A DNA stretch of 64,000 nt from Odontesthes bonariensis. Lineage: Eukaryota > Chordata > Actinopteri > Atheriniformes > Atherinopsidae. The position numbers and the translations under genes are program-made. Positions 37,809 to 55,414 of the stretch are shown in pieces (the first letter of the stretch is position 1; every line of letters begins with the position of its first letter). Below the pieces are notes generated by a model. That model saw only the letters and a list, made by a program, of their open reading frames with translations, was not told the DNA's origin and did not search any database. The stretch is taken from assembly GCF_027942865.1 (NCBI RefSeq), contig NC_134526.1, forward strand, positions 9,580,284-9,644,283, written 5' to 3'.

Positions 37809-40753
37809 CATTTTCAGTCATTTTAGTAATAATGCCAAATAGTTACCCGGATCCTCTTGTCATATTCACAGTGATAATTAAAGCCCTCTTAAAAGAAAAC
37901 AATAGATGCGGGGCGGGGGAGGGGGGCAAGTCACCAGTCCATCACAGGGCGGCACTGAGACAAATAACCATGCACTCACACTCACTCCCACGGTCAATTC
38001 AATAGAATCAACAATTAACCTAACATGCATGTTTTTGGATGGTGAGAGGAAGCCAGAGTACCTGGAGAGAACACAGAAAGGCCCCCCAGCAGGTATTCAA
38101 ACCAGGAACCCTCTTGCTGTGATGCGACAGTGCTAACCACCACACCGCCGCACAGCCCCTCACCACAGCCATCACACTGAAAACAATTATTCAGAAAGAA
38201 GCATTACACTGCACAGAGTTCGCTTTATTGCTAATACAAAGACAAGAGGAGCTCTCAGACCTTGAGACAAACTGAAGCATAGGTCCCATGAAGCAAGAAG
38301 TAAATTCAAAAACGCAGTTGTAATTCCATTCTGGATGGGACACGGCTGGATGTTTGATGTAAGAAAACTCCCGGGTAATCAGAGAGAGTGCAGAATTCGA
38401 GATTAACTTTAAGCCATTGAGCTCTGTGAAAGCTTTGCCACAACAGCTTTCCTGCTGGGATCTCATCCTCTTTTTTTTCTGACAGTCACCCCTTTATTCA
38501 ACGTTAAAGACAGTTTTCTACCTAAGAGAGAGGCTGAAACCTGCAGCCAAGAACAACCAGCAACAATTGCCAAAAGGGGGAAGATATTCCCAGAATCTCC
38601 ACCGCCTCTTCCTGGTCATCTGTTGGGCCAGGTTTGAGAACATTACTTCGGTGACTGATCAATAGCAAGTCTTAGCTTGAAATACTGTGAGTCCACCAAC
38701 CTTTCATTCTGTGGTAGACTATCACATCATTGCTGCTACCACTACGTGGAAGGATTGTTTTCTTTAATCCCCTTTTTTTTATATTTTCATCTGATCTACA
38801 GATCTAAACTGACATTTGAACAAAAGACTTTTCCCGAAACTTATTTAGATAGATGTCTGGAATAAAAACGCACACAATAGACTTTTAGCTGGTCAGTGTG
38901 ACAAAAAGGCAACCAACAAATAGGCAGGAAATTCCAGCCTGCTGTGTTTGTTTGGTTGGTGTTTATGGTGGTCTGGACTCTGAAGAAACCCAAACTGTGG
39001 ATAGGTTTGACCTCATCCGAGAACACGGGGGAGAGAGAAGGACTTTTGGCAAAAAGAGAATATTTGCATTTTGCACCCACTCCCACACAAACAGAGCAAA
39101 CTGGAACCTTTGGGAAAGTCTGTGTCAAATTTACCACAATAAGAACTCTCAGTCACACATATGCACAATATGATGGGATGACAGTGTGCCACAGCGTGGG
39201 TTTAACAGTTAACTTAGAATGAGGAAAGAGCTAGACATGTTGTTAAAGTAAAAACAAATCTACTCTTTCTAAATAAAATCTCAGGGTTGCTTTCTCAGTG
39301 CCGTGTTGATAAAGGATTAAAATTTTGTTTGAAATCTCACACCATGTTGGTCTGAACTAGTCTATACATGCCCAAAATAACCTGCCGTATTGAAGTTCTG
39401 CCAGTTATGAAGAAGAAAATTGCCTTAAATCTCCCTGGATATCAGTAACTTTACAGTTAATCTGTTCTCCTTTGTATTCCACAAGCACATCCGATTACCA
39501 AAGGACAAAACAAAGAGCTCATGAAAGCTCGTGGCAACATGCTCAAATGTCTCATATCAGAGATTTTCAAGGGTAAACTATGCTGGCAGGGAATTACAAA
39601 TCAATTTTCATGACAAATCCAAAGAGGCAGCATTTCAAAAAACAAATCTGTATATCATTTTGCATCTCATCTATTTTGAATAAAGTGGATGACAGAGAAT
39701 TCTCCTTCTCAGTAATGGGGAATTTGATAGCAAATCAAACAAAGAATCTAAGCTTTTTAAAAAAAAAGAGTTCCAGATTATTTAGGATATGCATCTTGTA
39801 GTAAGGAATGAGATTGTAAACCACATCATGTCTGATTCTCTAAAGAAGTAAAAAATAGACGATTAGGTAATGATACTCGTATAATCATACTAAATGTAAC
39901 TCTGCCGGTTATGTAAACTGTTCTGATTATTTTAGTAAAAAGAGATGACAACCAAGATTTTACAGTAATTCCTGAGTCCCTCAGTAAAAGCCACGGACAG
40001 GATGGTGAAGGTGAGAAATCTTCAGGAGACAGACATGTGATCACAAGGCAAAAAGTTCATGGAATGAAACAAAGGGTGACATAAGTGTTCAGTCCAATTT
40101 GTAGGTGGGTTTTTAGGTGTGGTGATGGCCTGGTAGCTCTAAAGGATGGGCTGAGTGTGTTAATAGCAGCCTGTAATAGGATGCAAAGGTCACATCTGCC
40201 TCCAGGGTGCCAAATGAAGCGTCAATCCGCAATCTGTGACTTCACAAAACCTAAAAAAGCAACCCATCCGCAAGAAAGGGAGAAAAATAAACAAGGAGAG
40301 ATGTGCTTTTCTTTGCGTTTTCAAATGATTCATTTTCTTTCTAGCTTGAATCAAATAAAAAAGAAAAAAGAAACTATTCCCCCCCCCCCCACCCCCACCC
40401 CCCCACCCCCGTTTGCCTCCACATCTGGTTCCACTCACTGCTCGGACTTTTGGGTCGTAGCATTCCACAACACAAAATCCCAAACCTGCAGCTTTTTAAC
40501 GCACTTTCAGAGTGGAAGCTTTTGCCAAAACGAAGGCATGCACAATAGGTTCAACATCTGCCGATTTCAGGACTTCTAGGTGAATCAAATCAACTGAGTA
40601 GTCTTTTGTTTGTTTGTTTTCCTCACCCGTAACGCTCCTCTTCAGTTCCAGACTAAAGATGAATAAATATAAAGTGCATTTGTAAAATAAAAGTTGACGA
40701 TTTGTCCATGTTGCCCCCGAGGTCTTGTGTCGGTGCCGCTCGTTGCTTTGCAT
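14253..40753 (-). CDS. mrc2: C-type mannose receptor 2 (Endo180/uPARAP), 29 coding exons, 1469 aa
   Basis: Endocytic type I membrane receptor of the mannose receptor family. Known role of the family member: binding and internalising collagen and some glycans for lysosomal breakdown. Coding exons, 5' to 3' on the minus strand: 40753-40627, 34509-34111, 31721-31548, 31412-31248, 27833-27720, 27466-27323, 27215-27024, 26663-26509, 26350-26246, 23606-23491, 23376-23228, 20924-20707, 20535-20393, 19701-19605, 19512-19383, 19216-19184, 19084-18918, 17742-17574, 17489-17347, 17152-17044, 16947-16781, 16703-16595, 16492-16260, 16159-15997, 15898-15749, 15500-15387, 15029-14850, 14596-14573, 14473-14253. 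Every junction has GT/AG and matching phase; the sum is 4410 nt. Order: signal peptide, ricin-type cysteine-rich domain, FNII, eight CTLDs, TM, short tail. Length is close to human MRC2 (about 1479 aa). Exon 1 is the least certain. Confidence 0.95.
14850..15898 (-). CDS. mrc2: mrc2 exons 25-27: C-type lectin-like domain 8
   Basis: Exons 15898-15749, 15500-15387 and 15029-14850. Marks: [86 protein letters not shown] and GVICKQPR. The donor of exon 26 is GTCCAG, a poor match to consensus, but the phase and the aligned protein support it. All three exons are phase 1 at both ends. Confidence 0.92.
15997..16492 (-). CDS. mrc2: mrc2 exons 23-24: C-type lectin-like domain 7
   Basis: Exons 16492-16260 and 16159-15997. 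After a Pro/Ala-rich linker come [64 protein letters not shown] and AAICQISG. The WIGL core is altered to WIAL, as expected of a domain with no known ligand. Phases are 1-0 and 0-1. Confidence 0.94.
16595..17152 (-). CDS. mrc2: mrc2 exons 20-22: C-type lectin-like domain 6
   Basis: Exons 17152-17044, 16947-16781 and 16703-16595, closely packed. Marks: [68 protein letters not shown] and NGFICQR. Exon 20 starts in phase 0 directly on the Cys codon. The cysteine framework is complete. Confidence 0.94.
17347..19084 (-). CDS. mrc2: mrc2 exons 17-19: CTLD5 and start of CTLD6
   Basis: Exons 19084-18918, 17742-17574 and 17489-17347. Marks: [85 protein letters not shown]. Exon 19 continues through a Pro-rich linker (PPTPPSP) into the first CTLD6 residues (GCPDGWSSY). 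Intron 17 carries a dispersed repeat at 18163-18370. Confidence 0.94.
18163..18370 (+). repeat. Dispersed teleost repeat in mrc2 intron 17, copy 1
   Basis: Starts GGGGCAGTACGGTGG and ends with a GTCCAAAAATATGCAAGTTAG segment and TTAATTGGTGACTC. This is the arrangement of a very abundant teleost interspersed repeat. A second, inverted copy lies at 37905-38157. A frame running through it is a by-product of the repeat. Confidence 0.65.
19184..20535 (-). CDS. mrc2: mrc2 exons 13-16: rest of CTLD4 plus an 11-codon linker exon
   Basis: Exons 20535-20393, 19701-19605, 19512-19383 and 19216-19184. Marks: [55 protein letters not shown] and LDWICKIPR. The last exon is only 33 bp and codes an acidic linker (ESVPEVTE) between CTLD4 and CTLD5. 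It begins and ends in phase 1, so it could be skipped without a frameshift. Confidence 0.92.
20707..23606 (-). CDS. mrc2: mrc2 exons 10-12: CTLD3 and start of CTLD4
   Basis: Exons 23606-23491, 23376-23228 and 20924-20707. CTLD3 marks: [71 protein letters not shown] and FICRQ. Exon 12 also holds a Pro/Ser-rich linker and the first strand of CTLD4 ([15 protein letters not shown]). Phases run 0-2, 2-1, 1-0. No EPN or QPD motif is seen, so sugar binding is not expected from this domain. Confidence 0.94.
24903..25390 (-). mobile_element. Internally deleted Tc1-like element with inverted ends
   Basis: Inverted repeats of about 45 bp, sharing TTCATTGCAG and TATGAACCCAAGATATTT, bound the unit at 24912 and about 25380. 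Just inside the right end, the minus strand codes a Tc1 transposase C-terminal piece ([18 protein letters not shown], then [17 protein letters not shown]), containing an aspartate and the SPxENV region typical of the DD34E catalytic core. The rest is lost. It lies in mrc2 intron 9. Confidence 0.75.
26246..27215 (-). CDS. mrc2: mrc2 exons 7-9: C-type lectin-like domain 2 (sugar-binding CTLD)
   Basis: Exons 27215-27024, 26663-26509 and 26350-26246. In Endo180 this is the CTLD known for Ca2+-dependent binding of mannose, fucose and GlcNAc. The EPN motif is present (about E473-P474-N475), followed by EDC. The usual WND is WDD here (about W494-D495-D496). Other marks are [26 protein letters not shown] and LPSICKK. 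Exon 8 ends at Ser490 and exon 9 opens at Glu491. The exon 9 donor is GTATTT, which fits only loosely. Confidence 0.93.
27323..31412 (-). CDS. mrc2: mrc2 exons 4-6: C-type lectin-like domain 1
   Basis: Exons 31412-31248, 27833-27720 and 27466-27323, all phase 1 at both ends. Key residues: [34 protein letters not shown], then WQNRDC and LPYVCKK. The long-form CTLD cysteines and the WIGL core are intact. The linker to CTLD2 starts at RPNATLDP and has a possible N-glycosylation site. The 3.4 kb intron between exons 4 and 5 holds the Harbinger element. Confidence 0.95.
28214..28310 (-). repeat. Non-LTR retroelement tail-like repeat
   Basis: An AGAATAGAATAG tandem followed by TTATTGTCATTGCACAT and ATGAAATTGCAGTGCTTC is the reverse of a familiar teleost LINE/SINE tail. 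Family not assigned. Confidence 0.5.
29063..29644 (+). pseudogene. Harbinger Myb/SANT-like DNA-binding protein, 5'-truncated
   Basis: Two exons are visible. One contains [20 protein letters not shown] and a run of glycines and ends near 29298 at ATG|GTAAGA. The second starts after the acceptor at about 29397 and ends with stop TGA near 29644. The glycine run comes from a G10 homopolymer at about 29162-29174, a frameshift risk. The N-terminal half of the Myb domain is not evident; a basic piece at about 28920-28980 ([14 protein letters not shown]) may be its remnant. Confidence 0.6.
29691..29909 (-). pseudogene. Harbinger transposase C-terminal fragment
   Basis: Motifs [19 protein letters not shown] and KKGVPFPD match the end of DDE_Tnp_4 (HARBI1-like) transposases. 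Everything upstream, including the catalytic DDE residues, is missing. It is convergent with the Myb-like gene. Confidence 0.7.
30365..30775 (+). repeat. Dispersed repeat next to the Harbinger element
   Basis: Pyrimidine-rich DNA ending AATCTGTGTCTGCACCTGGGTCC and then CACGTGACA, an arrangement I recognise from many teleost genomes. Family unknown and no coding sequence. Confidence 0.45.
31548..31721 (-). CDS. mrc2: mrc2 exon 3: fibronectin type II domain
   Basis: 174 bp, about residues 176-233. It carries the FNII signature with four cysteines (RPC, HNC, LWC, GFC), the aromatic FLYDGQWF segment, and the closing [15 protein letters not shown] modules of this family bind collagen, and this is the collagen-binding module of Endo180. 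A long open frame on the same strand overlaps it in a different phase and is a shadow. Confidence 0.95.
33017..33165. repeat. Short palindromic (MITE-like) repeat in mrc2 intron 2
   Basis: The ends CTCAAACTCCGGTCC and CGAGGACCGGAGATTGA are imperfect inverse complements about 110 bp apart, around a segment with ATCAGGTGTGTTGAAGCAGG. This is a familiar teleost small repeat type, probably a non-autonomous DNA transposon. Confidence 0.6.
34111..34509 (-). CDS. mrc2: mrc2 exon 2: N-terminal cysteine-rich (ricin B-type) domain
   Basis: 133 codons, about residues 43-175. The stretch [21 protein letters not shown] and the later ACDRE and WTWNCG motifs match the beta-trefoil domain of mannose-receptor proteins. 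In the macrophage mannose receptor this domain binds sulphated sugars; in Endo180 it is not known to. Acceptor at 34510-34511 and donor at 34109-34110. Two Asn-X-Ser/Thr sequons are visible (NVTST and NSSFT). Confidence 0.93.
37063..37125. repeat. (TA)n-rich microsatellite
   Basis: Alternating TA with a few interruptions in mrc2 intron 1. It creates artefactual Tyr/Ile frames on both strands. Confidence 0.9.
37771..37806. repeat. Poly(A) tract, about 36 bases
   Basis: Uninterrupted A run in mrc2 intron 1. No retroelement body was recognised upstream. Confidence 0.95.
37905..38157 (-). repeat. Dispersed teleost repeat in mrc2 intron 1, copy 2
   Basis: Inverse orientation to the copy at 18163: AACATGCATGTTTTTGGA, then GAGGAAGCCAGAGTACC, ending near CACCACACCGCCGCACAGCC. 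It extends further than copy 1, to a CCAGTCCATCACAGGGC segment. Confidence 0.65.
40627..40753 (-). CDS. mrc2: mrc2 exon 1: predicted start codon and signal peptide
   Basis: Predicted from context. An ATG at 40753 opens 42 codons plus one base and ends at a good donor (G|GTGAGG). The phase-1 end joins the phase of the ricin-domain exon exactly, giving an Ala codon across the junction. The peptide has about 20 polar, basic residues (start [10 protein letters not shown]) followed by a hydrophobic core ([15 protein letters not shown]), as a secretory signal needs. GC-rich, CpG-containing DNA at 40690-40930 fits a promoter and 5' UTR. The next ATG to its left, in another frame, meets a stop after 18 codons. 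A different first exon elsewhere in the 6 kb intron cannot be excluded. Confidence 0.5.
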
Positions 40754-41639
40754 GCTCACAGCCACAACACACGCACGCACACGCTGCAAAAACAACCCGA
40801 ACGAGGGGCTAAAAAAAGTGAAGCGGAGCAGCAACCGGCCGAGTGTTTAACTGAGAGGACGGCTGATGCAGAGCTGAGGGCGAGTTTGGCCGCTAGAGCT
40901 CCGTCTGCCTCCCAGTCCGATCAGGCTGAGATGAATGGAGCAGCACAGTGTGTGCGCGCCTGTGTGTGGGGGGTTTGTGTGGCTCTCAAAGTGAGTCAGT
41001 TGAGTTCACCTCAGTGGAATAAAGACCTGTTTACAGATTCTTTGAAAGTCTGAAGCCACCCGCAGTCTTTGGCACTGGTGATCTGATTGGTTCACGGTGT
41101 TATTGTCTTTTATTCATATAGTTTTCCCCTAGAAAACTTTTTCTGTACTTTTATTAAACAAAACCTCTATAACGTACTTCAAATTTATGTTCAATCTATT
41201 AACTAATGCTGTGCATGGAAGAGATTTAAATCAACTTTTTGTCCTTTGCATTTTTCTTCCAAGCAGCCAGACTTTCTTGTAATGTTTTAAAGTGAACTTA
41301 AGCAATAGTTCTCCAGGCTTTCTGAAGATCTTTCGTGATTTTTCTTTGGACTTTGGCCGCTTCTTCACTCATTTTCTGTTCAGTTTTTTAGCCATGTAAC
41401 TCTGACCCATGGGGTGATTTAGTGTTGTGTCTAAACAAAAGAGACAGATAACCTATTTGAATTGTATAACACATAACTTGCTCCTACTTTTTTTTTTTTT
41501 AAAGTTAATTTACAAAAATGCCAAAGATGACACAGTTTGACAGGTATTAGTAATTTCGCACTAACAAGATGAATCCATTAGAGCGTTAGCCGAGAATCTA
41601 AATGTGTGCAGGGTGTCCTGGAAAAGAAAACTGGACAAG

Positions 41640-42145
41640 TGGGGGACAAAAATAAAAAAAATATCTACAGCAGATGAACAGTACCAAAAAGTGATTTCCT
41701 TAAGGAATAGGACAGTAAAGACCTGAGAGATGCATCTGGACCTTCAGCTGATCCATCAACTGTTGGCCCAAGCCTCATCAGAAATGGGCTCCATGGAAGG
41801 GTGGCTGTCAGGAAGCCGTTCTTAAGGAAGGGAAACAGGGAGAAAAGGCTGAGCTGTGCCAAAGGACACAAGAAGTGGGCTGAAAATCAGTGGCAGCAGG
41901 TCTGATGGAGGGATGAATCCTCCCCAGAGCCCGGAGCTCAACATTACTGAAGCAGTGTGGGATCATGTTGGCAGAGAACGGTCAACAAAAGGCAGCCCAC
42001 ATCCAAAGAAGAGCTTTGGGATGTCCTTCAAGAAGCTTGGAGAACTATTCCTGAAGACTACGTAAAGAGATGACAGAAAGCTCGTTTAAGAGGGTTCAGG
42101 CTGTGTTGGAGAATAAAGGAGCTCAGACCAAATATTGACTTAAAG
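41640..42145 (+). pseudogene. Tc1-like transposase remnant between tlk2 and mrc2
   Basis: The plus strand, with frame changes, codes pieces of a Tc1 transposase: NGLHGRVA and KPFLRKGNREK (helix-turn-helix to DDE linker), AKGHKKWAENQWQQ, then SPELNITEAVWDHV (around the final catalytic Glu) and GCVGE.RSSDQI. The middle of the catalytic domain between about 41905 and 41925 is deleted. No terminal repeats were identified. Confidence 0.8.
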
Positions 42146-43054
42146 CTCATTAGATTTATACGATCCGTTTGGAGCCATTTCTCATTTTACTGGCAATATA
42201 TAAAGAAATTCAATGTGGCTCAACTTGTGCACTGTCCTGTCACAGCAAAAACAAGTGGTCCTCTATGCCTTTTACAGTATTGTCAGCATTACTATTGACT
42301 AGTTTGCTATTCTAAGCTTTGCAGGGATTTATCATCAAATTACTGGCATTCCTGCTTGCTTTTTCCTATCAATATGATTGCTGCTTGGTATTTCTACCCG
42401 AAACATAGCAAAACTACAATTTGTCTCGTTCTGCACGCATGTTCAAACTCCTAGTTTGTCAAGTATGAAGTGGCATGCGACTGCAGACAGCTCAAATGAG
42501 AACTCACTGAAAGTTGGATTTTAAAATGACTGATTGATGTTGTTCTTCACCTTCTCTTGAGGTGTAAATGTGGTAACTTAATACTCAGAAACACCGACCA
42601 GCATTTAGGATGTTGTCACCATTTGACCGCCACACTGCCGTAACACAGTGCTCATCTTTAAAGGCATCCCGCTTTCAAAACTGTCAGAGCACATTTGACA
42701 TCACAGTCTGGGTTTACAGTCCTGACCACGGACGACTGGTTTGATTTAGAGGCTTATCAGAGAATACACCCAGTCTGAATATCCACAATACGACCTTCCT
42801 CTAGCTACAAGGGGGCTGAATGCAAGTCCTGTGTTGAACGTATTTTTGATTTATGGCGAGTGAAACCAAATATAGAAAGAAAAATAATGAATTGTTGAGT
42901 ACAGACATAAGGCAAGAAGACATTCTTTCAAAGAAAACAGTGATGGAAAATCCAGTCACACAGAGTCGCAGACCAGCAAACATCTTTTAACCAATAGTAT
43001 TTAATGGTTTATGCGACTTTCTGCTAAGGCCCAATCTCCCCCAACAGTATTACC
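42146..43054. other. Intergenic between tlk2 and mrc2
   Basis: No coding sequence or clear repeat recognised. Confidence 0.5.
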
Positions 43055-44063
43055 AGGTAAACCAGTCGCTTGCATTTTATTGGCCAAAAAATAAATTCAA
43101 ACATACCTAAATAAATATGTGTTTATGGAAAGGGAGGAGGGGGAATTAAAACAAGAACAATTCTAATCAAAGGCAACTTGAAACAACTGTTTTCTCCACA
43201 AACTGGTTAAATCCAACAGCTTTTTTTTTTGTAAAAAATAAAAAGGGGTCATTTCTCTGCAGCTTCCACTTCATCTCAAGTAGCACAACTCTAAAACCAT
43301 TCATTATAAAAACCCAGGTGGAACACTGCCACCAGCTGGAAGTTCTAAGCTTTGGTCACTGGAGTTTGACGACAATATGAGGAAGGGGATTGTAACTTCT
43401 CTCCCTCCTCGTCACAAACTGTGCGGGTCTGGAATTTAAGCGGATTCCAGAACAGCAAGTTGATAGTTCCGTAAGTATTTAAGGTTCAATACGAGAACAG
43501 CTCTGACTGGCTCTGTCTGTTGATTTCAGAGAGATGAGCACAAACAAAATGTTTGAACTTGGGGAGTTCAGACTACCTTGGACCAGAATGGCTCATATAT
43601 GTGAGTGTGTGTGTGTGTGTGTGTGAGTGTGGGTATGAGGCCTTCTGCAGTCCTTTCCATCTGGCCAAGCTGAAGCAGTTCTATACTTCATATTATTTTC
43701 TCTTTTTTAAGCAGAAAAGAAAGATCCAAAACACAAACCCCACTTTTCATCAACACAGTGCCAAATCTCGCCCCTTTGCTATGCGAGTCATCCAGGGCTT
43801 TGACCCCCAGAACAATGCCACCCTTGTGAGAAAGCAGGACAGGTAGGCCGGGGTGGATGGACATCAGAGGGATGGAGGACAACGGTCTCCTTTCCCAACC
43901 CTTCCATGACTTCTCACCCACCCCTTGCCAGGACCTGACCAGTTTCCCTTGAGCTCTTCATGGCAAGGTGGGATGCTGAAAGGAGGAGGGAGACAAAATG
44001 GCATCACCCCAACCCCATTCCACCCTTTCAAAAGATTCAGTCAGTCCCTTAAAGGGTGTGGGC
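43055..44063 (-). other. tlk2: Probable tlk2 3' UTR and poly(A) signal
   Basis: About 1 kb after the tlk2 stop, with a (TG)n tract at 43601-43625 and no convincing reading frame. AATAAA on the minus strand lies at 43081-43076, followed by a GT-rich stretch. The end point is inferred from this signal alone. Confidence 0.5.
43601..43625. repeat. (TG)n microsatellite
   Basis: Short TG repeat within the probable tlk2 3' UTR (CA on the transcribed strand). Confidence 0.9.
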
Positions 44064-52315
<8,252 letters not shown>

Positions 52316-53333
52316 CTATTAGTTGTGATGAGTCATGGCTGTTTTCAGCTATATGGATGTGGAAAATTCCTGTTCTGAGTCATCAATAAGCTTTACAATG
52401 TTTTACACCACTATTTAGGATCAGTAAGCACCAGCCATATAACACTGTTAAGACACCCACAGCATAGAGAGCATGATCTGTCCAAAATTAGAACCATTAA
52501 TGAATATATACATACATACATGATATACCTCCGAGACTAAGGCCAGATGTGTAGTGTCGCTGCTTGGAAAATTATGGCATCACTTGATAACGCCCTGACA
52601 TTATAGGCCTAAGTTGCATAGCGCTGTAGTTACAAAAAGGTCACTAACGGAGGGACTGCCAAGTACACTCACACCAATAGAAAAGGCCACAATAGACAAT
52701 AAGTGCCCAATGTGCTGGCCTGTACGAAGGTTTAAGTTACACACCCAAAACTGACTGTTATGTTTGTCTTTTACCTATGGCTTGCATACATAAAACAAAC
52801 TGTGTAACTTACAGTGGTCATATTTATTTAAGTATACATTATGACTACTAGTTTTGTCTATACATAGTGTCTCAATTTACATTATAAGATCCAGCATAGC
52901 GAATTAAAACAAATACGTGATTTATCCGTTAGCTAATATTGGGTAAATTAGCTAACAAGCCCACCGATATTGGCCATCACTTAGCGTAGCATTTCGTTTA
53001 AGAGCTAGTGGTTAGCTAGTAACATTAGATGTGATTTCGTAAAAAGGCTAACATAAAAAAGAAAAAAAAACTGAAAAAAACAAAAACGTAAATGTCGATT
53101 AATATTTGGCCAAATATAGATGAAATATTAGCTACTGACGGACAACATTACAATTTATGAACGGGAAAGTAAACTGTTAAAACATTGGGTATCCAACGGG
53201 CTAGCGTTAACCCCAAAAGAAGCATCTTCTCAGTCCTGCGTTGCCAGGTGCTCGTGCCACGACAGCTGGACTCTTATTGGAAAGTCACCTTTCGATGTGG
53301 TTCCTTTGTTCGACAACCTTAGCAAATACTCAC

Positions 53334-53700
53334 TTTAATTTAAGAATTGCTCGGTCCTCCGGAGGTTGTTACCCCTGAAACCGTCTCGGTTGTTTCACCG
53401 GTGCTTGGCAGACCCTCCCAGGCTAGGCCGCATCCACAGCCGCGGTCCTCGCGTGCTGATTGTTAACGTTCGAGAGACGGGTGCGAGCTGTGAAGCTTAA
53501 GGTAGACGACGGAGGGTTCCCTTGGAGGCCGCGACAACTCCGGGTATCCCAAACCCGCCTTTCCGCACTCCTTAGGCGGGGATCCCCGTCATATCTTTGT
53601 CTCCGAGAACCATACCGTTCGTTGGTCTGGTATCTCACTCCACACAATGGCGACTCAGGAGAATCTGCGATTTTCAGCAGGTATAAATAATGTCTTTAAG
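53334..53700 (-). promoter_or_regulatory. tlk2: tlk2 probable non-coding exon 1 and GC-rich promoter
   Basis: A consensus donor (GTGAGTATTT on the minus strand) at 53333 marks the end of a likely 5' UTR exon that joins the acceptor at 52232-52231. DNA from 53340 to 53650 is clearly GC- and CpG-richer than its surroundings. An ATGGCGAC motif at 53647 on the plus strand resembles a YY1-type core promoter site. The start of transcription cannot be fixed from sequence; the GC-rich block is the best guess. Confidence 0.5.
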
Positions 53701-54479
53701 CTAGCATTAGTTACCCCCTGTCGGTATCTCCCCCCGTTGGTGCGATGAATTTAGGGTCCTGGCTCTCAGCTTGATCAAAACAAAGTTCGCCTGCAGCCTC
53801 CTGACCAGCTGCAGATAATAACCCAATCTGTTTTCGGAAGTTGTGCAGCGAGAAGCGTTTCAGTTGAATCCGGATCGATTCGGTTCGGTTCTCATGTTTT
53901 TGCAATGTAAACAATAATCACTAAAATCTCATGTTTTCTCGTGAGATCGTTCAAGTATTTTCACCTTCCTTCTGTCCACGCCTGCCCCAAATCTCTTGTC
54001 TGGACCAATGGCAAATCCCTCTCCAAACAATACAATTAAACAGCGCCCATGCACACAGCAACTGGGGATGGAGTTATCCTCAGAAAGTTTTCACACCCAC
54101 ATCTCGTACTTACTTAATAACATTAAAATTGCTAAATTGTTTTTTTTTTTCAAATCACACAAGTCATCCATACACGTATGAGTCTTTAAAAAACAGTTCA
54201 AAGCAGCTATAAAAGTCAAACCCATTTTAAGAGATTTTTTAAAATACAACTTAAATCTTTTTAAACCTTTATTTAAAAGACACAAGTAATATATAAATGA
54301 TTTTTAGTGTATTTAGGGAAAAAAAAGAAAGAACACATAAGAAAATGGGGAAAGGGCATGTTTACCATTGTTTCACATCCTTCTATTTACATGTTTTAAT
54401 TGTTTGGGAACAGAGGATTTTTTTAGTTGTTAAAGTTTATCATGAAAACTCTAAGCCTATAATTGCTTAACATATGTAT

Positions 54480-55300
54480 AATTTCTGCTGTATGTCAACA
54501 GTATGTGGTCACATTGTCCTCATCATGATGTACCATACATTTTCAGTAGGAGACATATATTGAAGAAAGAAGGCAGGTCAAACACACACACAAAGACACA
54601 CTGTGTCTATAAAGTCATGCTGTTGTAAGTTGTCTAGAACAAGGTCTGACATTGTCCAAATAACCACAGACTACTCAGGAAAAACTCCTCACCCATGCCA
54701 TGGACACTGGTGCACACCCGGTGTCACACATGCTGTTTTTTGCACCTTTCTTTGAAATCACCCCAGATATTTGGTTCTTTTATTTAACCACAGAACTTCT
54801 GCACATTTGAGATGAGCTCATGCACAGAGAACTCAGTGACATCTGATTTATGGAATAATCCAGTCTCGGGTTACATTTTTGGACACAACGACAGTGTTAA
54901 GTGACGATGGTTATGCATGAGCCCATGTGGGCAAATTGATCATGGTGGGATATTTGTTTCTCTGTTTGGCCTTGACCCTCACACAGTCAGAGATCTTAAA
55001 GTTTCAAACTTATCAATAATTCTTTAACTTATTTAGATACAAAATGGTTTGTGACAACCCATCCTTATTTTGACAATTAAACTTTTGGAAACTACTTGTT
55101 TTATACCCAATCGTGACACCCTCACCTTTTACCAATAAGTGTGATGAATCTTCCAGAACAATGGTACTTGTATAGCCTATAAATGTCTTCTTTGCTTCTC
55201 TCCCAACTTTCTTTAATGTGCAGCCAGCATCAAACTCTGGATTTGTTTGTTTTCAAAATAAGTTGACCGGAAAAGTCACTAAGAATAATTTCCTTTTGTC
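54480..55300 (-). mobile_element. Decayed Tc1-like element between mettl2 and tlk2
   Basis: Ordered short matches to a common teleost Tc1-type element: TTTTCAGTAGGAGACA near 54540, ACCCATGCCATGGACACTGG near 54692, TTTATACCCAATCGTGACACC near 55102, and GCCAGCATCAAACTCTGG near 55223. The implied transposase would be on the minus strand, but no frame remains. Recognised from memory of the repeat, so the borders are approximate. Confidence 0.5.
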
Positions 55301-55360
55301 TTTGAGTAAAAGTTCAAGCAAAATGATCAAGTCAGATTTAATCAACCACCATGGTTCTTT

Positions 55361-55362
<2 letters not shown>

Positions 55363-55391
<29 letters not shown>
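55363..55391. repeat. Poly(T) tract
   Basis: 29 T bases just beyond the mettl2 poly(A) signal. Confidence 0.95.
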
Positions 55392-55397
<6 letters not shown>

Positions 55398-55414
55398 AAA
55401 AGAAAAAGGTATTT

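Larger units (their letters stand above)
34510..40626 (-). other. mrc2: mrc2 intron 1 (predicted)
   Basis: A 6.1 kb intron if exon 1 is right. Holds an inverted dispersed repeat, (TA)n and poly(A) tracts, and a C-rich run at 40380-40410. A 164-codon plus-strand frame at 40085-40579 passes through that C-run and shows no domain. Confidence 0.5.

Noticed and set aside
40085-40579. 164-codon plus-strand open frame
   Set aside because: It runs through a C-rich homopolymer region and a KKKK/PPPP low-complexity stretch, has no domain, and lies inside mrc2 intron 1.
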